Below are positions 62,335 through 64,000 of a stretch of 64,000 nucleotides of DNA, in pieces (positions within the stretch are counted from its first letter, which is position 1; each line of letters begins with the position of its first letter). The translations under genes were made by a program, and so were the position numbers. Source of the stretch: Patiria miniata. Taxonomy: Eukaryota; Echinodermata; Asteroidea; Valvatida; Asterinidae. The stretch spans positions 14,545,730-14,609,729 of the forward strand of contig NW_024037059.1 in assembly GCF_015706575.1 (NCBI RefSeq), given 5' to 3'. Below the pieces are notes generated by a model. That model was not told the DNA's origin. It did no database searches and worked only from the letters and a program-made list of their open reading frames with translations.

Positions 62335-63438
62335 TCAAACCTGAGAATCCCTGCAGATGTCAAGCAGGCTGGATATGGCGCTATTCTGCGAAGCATTGTT
62401 AGCCTTACGGAACTTGTTCTTACCAAAAGGCGGGATGAACACAAGCCCGAAGGCGGCTCGATATCTGCTGCTCATCGAAATGTAAATCACTGGGTTGATG
62501 GCTGAATTGACGTAAGACAAGCACTTGAAGAGCTCCTCTAAGACGGCAGTTGAACCAGTTGAACCGATGGGCACCGTAGCTTTGACCAACGACAAGATTT
62601 CGTACGGACCAAGCAAAACAAAGAAGACAAGGCCATTGACAATCAGCATCCACGCAATCTGGTTGCGCAGTTTGACGTTTTTGTCCTTGATGCTGGTCAG
62701 ACGCGCGCGTCTGACGGACGCGTTAAGGCCGCGCACTATGTTCACGTACAGAGCCACGTTGATGAACAAAGACACGATGAACGGTATAGTTTGTGCAACG
62801 TGTTTGTAAATGGTCCACCATTTCTCAATCGGAAGACACGAGCTCCAAGTGTTGGGCCAGTGACTATATTCCTCGGGCCATATCATGCAGACTGTTTCAT
62901 ATCTTAGGTAGCTTGGTATAAAGGTTGCCGACACCATTAGGGCTCCGAACCATGATGCCAACAGCAGCCAGCGATAGGTTTTCTCTCCCGTTCGATTGTG
63001 GCTTCTCTGGGGATGACATACTCCCTCGTAGCGTTCCATAGACACCAGCGTGACGGAACACAAGGCAGCCAGGTAAGTGGTACTTTTGGTGAGGTTTCCT
63101 AACTCACAACCAATCAGCCCTATCGGTGCAGCATCAGCGTAGATAGGCGACTTACAGTACACGTATAGACGCTGTCCTATTGCTGTTACCAAAAAGATGA
63201 TATCGGCAACAGCCAAATTAGCTAGACAGGCATTGGTCACCGTTTTCATGCCACGTACTCGGAATACAACAAAGAGAAAGGCGATGTTGTTCAGTACACC
63301 AAATACCAGTAAAATAGGCAGTATTACTGTAATGGTTGTTTGGGCAGCTGGCGTATAGCTCAACAAATCAGTGGCATTTTTTACCACAAGAAAAGTTTGC
63401 GAACAGACAGCATCCGTATCATTCATATTCCAACTCAT
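62335..63438 (-). CDS. rhodopsin-class peptide GPCR, TRH-receptor-like, intronless
   Basis: A complete 367-residue seven-helix receptor, presumably plasma-membrane and Gq-coupled like its relatives. The N-terminus has two N-glycosylation sites (NDT at 6, NAT at 21). Landmarks: N51 in TM1; NLAVAD with D79 in TM2; C111 at the top of TM3 with partners C184 or C201 in ECL2; ERY at 135-137 followed by CHP; W163 in TM4; P219 in TM5; P278 in TM6; NSAINPVIY with N315-Y319 in TM7; then SMSSRYRAAF as helix 8. The TM2 and TM7 segments are closest to vertebrate TRH receptors (LAVAD; NSAINPVIYNLMS..FRAAF). The TM6 CWxP motif is replaced by LLGP (275-278), so the usual toggle Trp is Leu. The C-terminus is DSQV, a class I PDZ-ligand pattern. 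The start ATG has A at -3. The ligand is not predictable; other peptide-receptor families are possible. Confidence 0.9.
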   Translation of the reverse strand: MSWNMNDTDAVCSQTFLVVKNATDLLSYTPAAQTTITVILPILLVFGVLNNIAFLFVVFRVRGMKTVTNACLANLAVADIIFLVTAIGQRLYVYCKSPIYADAAPIGLIGCELGNLTKSTTYLAALCSVTLVSMERYEGVCHPQRSHNRTGEKTYRWLLLASWFGALMVSATFIPSYLRYETVCMIWPEEYSHWPNTWSSCLPIEKWWTIYKHVAQTIPFIVSLFINVALYVNIVRGLNASVRRARLTSIKDKNVKLRNQIAWMLIVNGLVFFVLLGPYEILSLVKATVPIGSTGSTAVLEELFKCLSYVNSAINPVIYISMSSRYRAAFGLVFIPPFGKNKFRKANNASQNSAISSLLDICRDSQV

Positions 63439-64000
63439 CCTTGCGTTGTTGACCTTAACTCACTCGGGGAAAATCAAGAATAGTAATATGCTTCAGCGTC
63501 CGTTAACGTTCTGGGCTCATATCTCGGAACACAGCGCTGATATACGCCCTAATATACTAACTCGGTGCTATCTTCCTACGACGAACGCGATGCAGTGAGC
63601 GCAGCAAGTACACACTGCGCATGACCGGGGGTGTTGCTGTCCGTGCCTGCTTTCTCGTCGCGTGTTTTTAGATCTTGTGAATTTCTATCTTGCACGGTCG
63701 CCAGCAGCGCATATACTCGGCTAACTGTGAATGCTTTCAACCACGCCTTGCCTTGCACTAAGTGCGCCATTTCCTCCTCCCGGCCATCCCTCAATGCATG
63801 CTTCATAGTCAACTCAGGTCACGTACTGCTCTTATGGATTACCAAACAGTCACGCCATGGATTTCCCTTTCTGTCCGTCTCCATTTTGTCGGGTTCTCTA
63901 CTTTTTATCGATCTTGCAATATTCCGCGAGAGTTGATACAAGAACTCTCTCTGGGAATCGAGAAAACTAGAGACCGTAACTAGGTTTGCGAGCGAGGTGC
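63439..64000 (-). promoter_or_regulatory. upstream region of the GPCR gene
   Basis: The sequence before the start codon is more GC-rich than the window average, with several CpGs and a CTGCGCATGAC (NRF1-like) block near 63617-63627. It probably holds the 5' UTR and promoter. No TATA box was identified with confidence. The open frames on both strands here have no recognised homology. Confidence 0.35.

Noticed and set aside
1..64000. CRISPR arrays, operons, tRNA or rRNA genes
   Set aside because: No regularly spaced short repeats, no prokaryotic gene organisation, and no convincing tRNA B-box or rRNA sequence was seen on either strand.

Overview
The window reads as genomic DNA of an animal, most likely a marine invertebrate deuterostome such as an echinoderm or relative. 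It is AT-rich, has GT-AG introns of hundreds to thousands of bases, many short terminal-inverted-repeat elements and poly-G tracts, and no prokaryotic gene layout. The phylum is an inference from gene content and general feel only.

Three genes are supported. (1) At the left is the 5' end of a minus-strand formin of the INF2 (inverted formin) type. Two coding exons, 12045-12561 and 6820-6935, join in phase and encode the start of the GBD/FH3 regulatory domain; the remaining exons lie beyond position 1. (2) At 23079-29455 on the plus strand is a complete 12-exon gene for a 485-residue ANKH-family (progressive ankylosis) multipass membrane exporter. All exons join in phase, the order follows the human protein throughout, and the protein ends in a PDZ-ligand-like ETAV. 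(3) At 62335-63438 on the minus strand is an intronless 367-residue rhodopsin-class peptide GPCR closest to TRH-receptor-like proteins. It has NPxxY and ERY but lacks the usual TM6 Trp of CWxP.

The formin and ANKH genes are divergent, about 10.5 kb apart. ANKH and the GPCR are convergent, with about 33 kb between them in which I recognise no gene with confidence. Three small phase-compatible plus-strand segments at 32.4-38.4 kb are offered only as a hypothesis.

Much of the non-coding sequence is short mobile elements. There is a hAT-like MITE with an exact 8-bp target duplication (43248-43629), two TTAA-flanked MITEs inside ANKH introns 1 and 9, a composite element with 28-bp inverted ends (21381-22092), an ACTCTCTAAATTCC-ended element (38391-38623), two copies of a GGCGTCGCCAGGA repeat, and a GGCGTAAATCC-ended element near 60 kb. 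Degenerate tandem arrays of about 225 bp (1.6-2.6 kb) and 115 bp (6.4-6.8 kb) are also visible. I found no convincing undescribed molecular system. The most noteworthy items are the altered TM6 motif of the GPCR, the PDZ-type tails on both membrane proteins, the well-delimited MITEs, the excess of perfect TGACGTCA sites, and the candidate small-exon gene.
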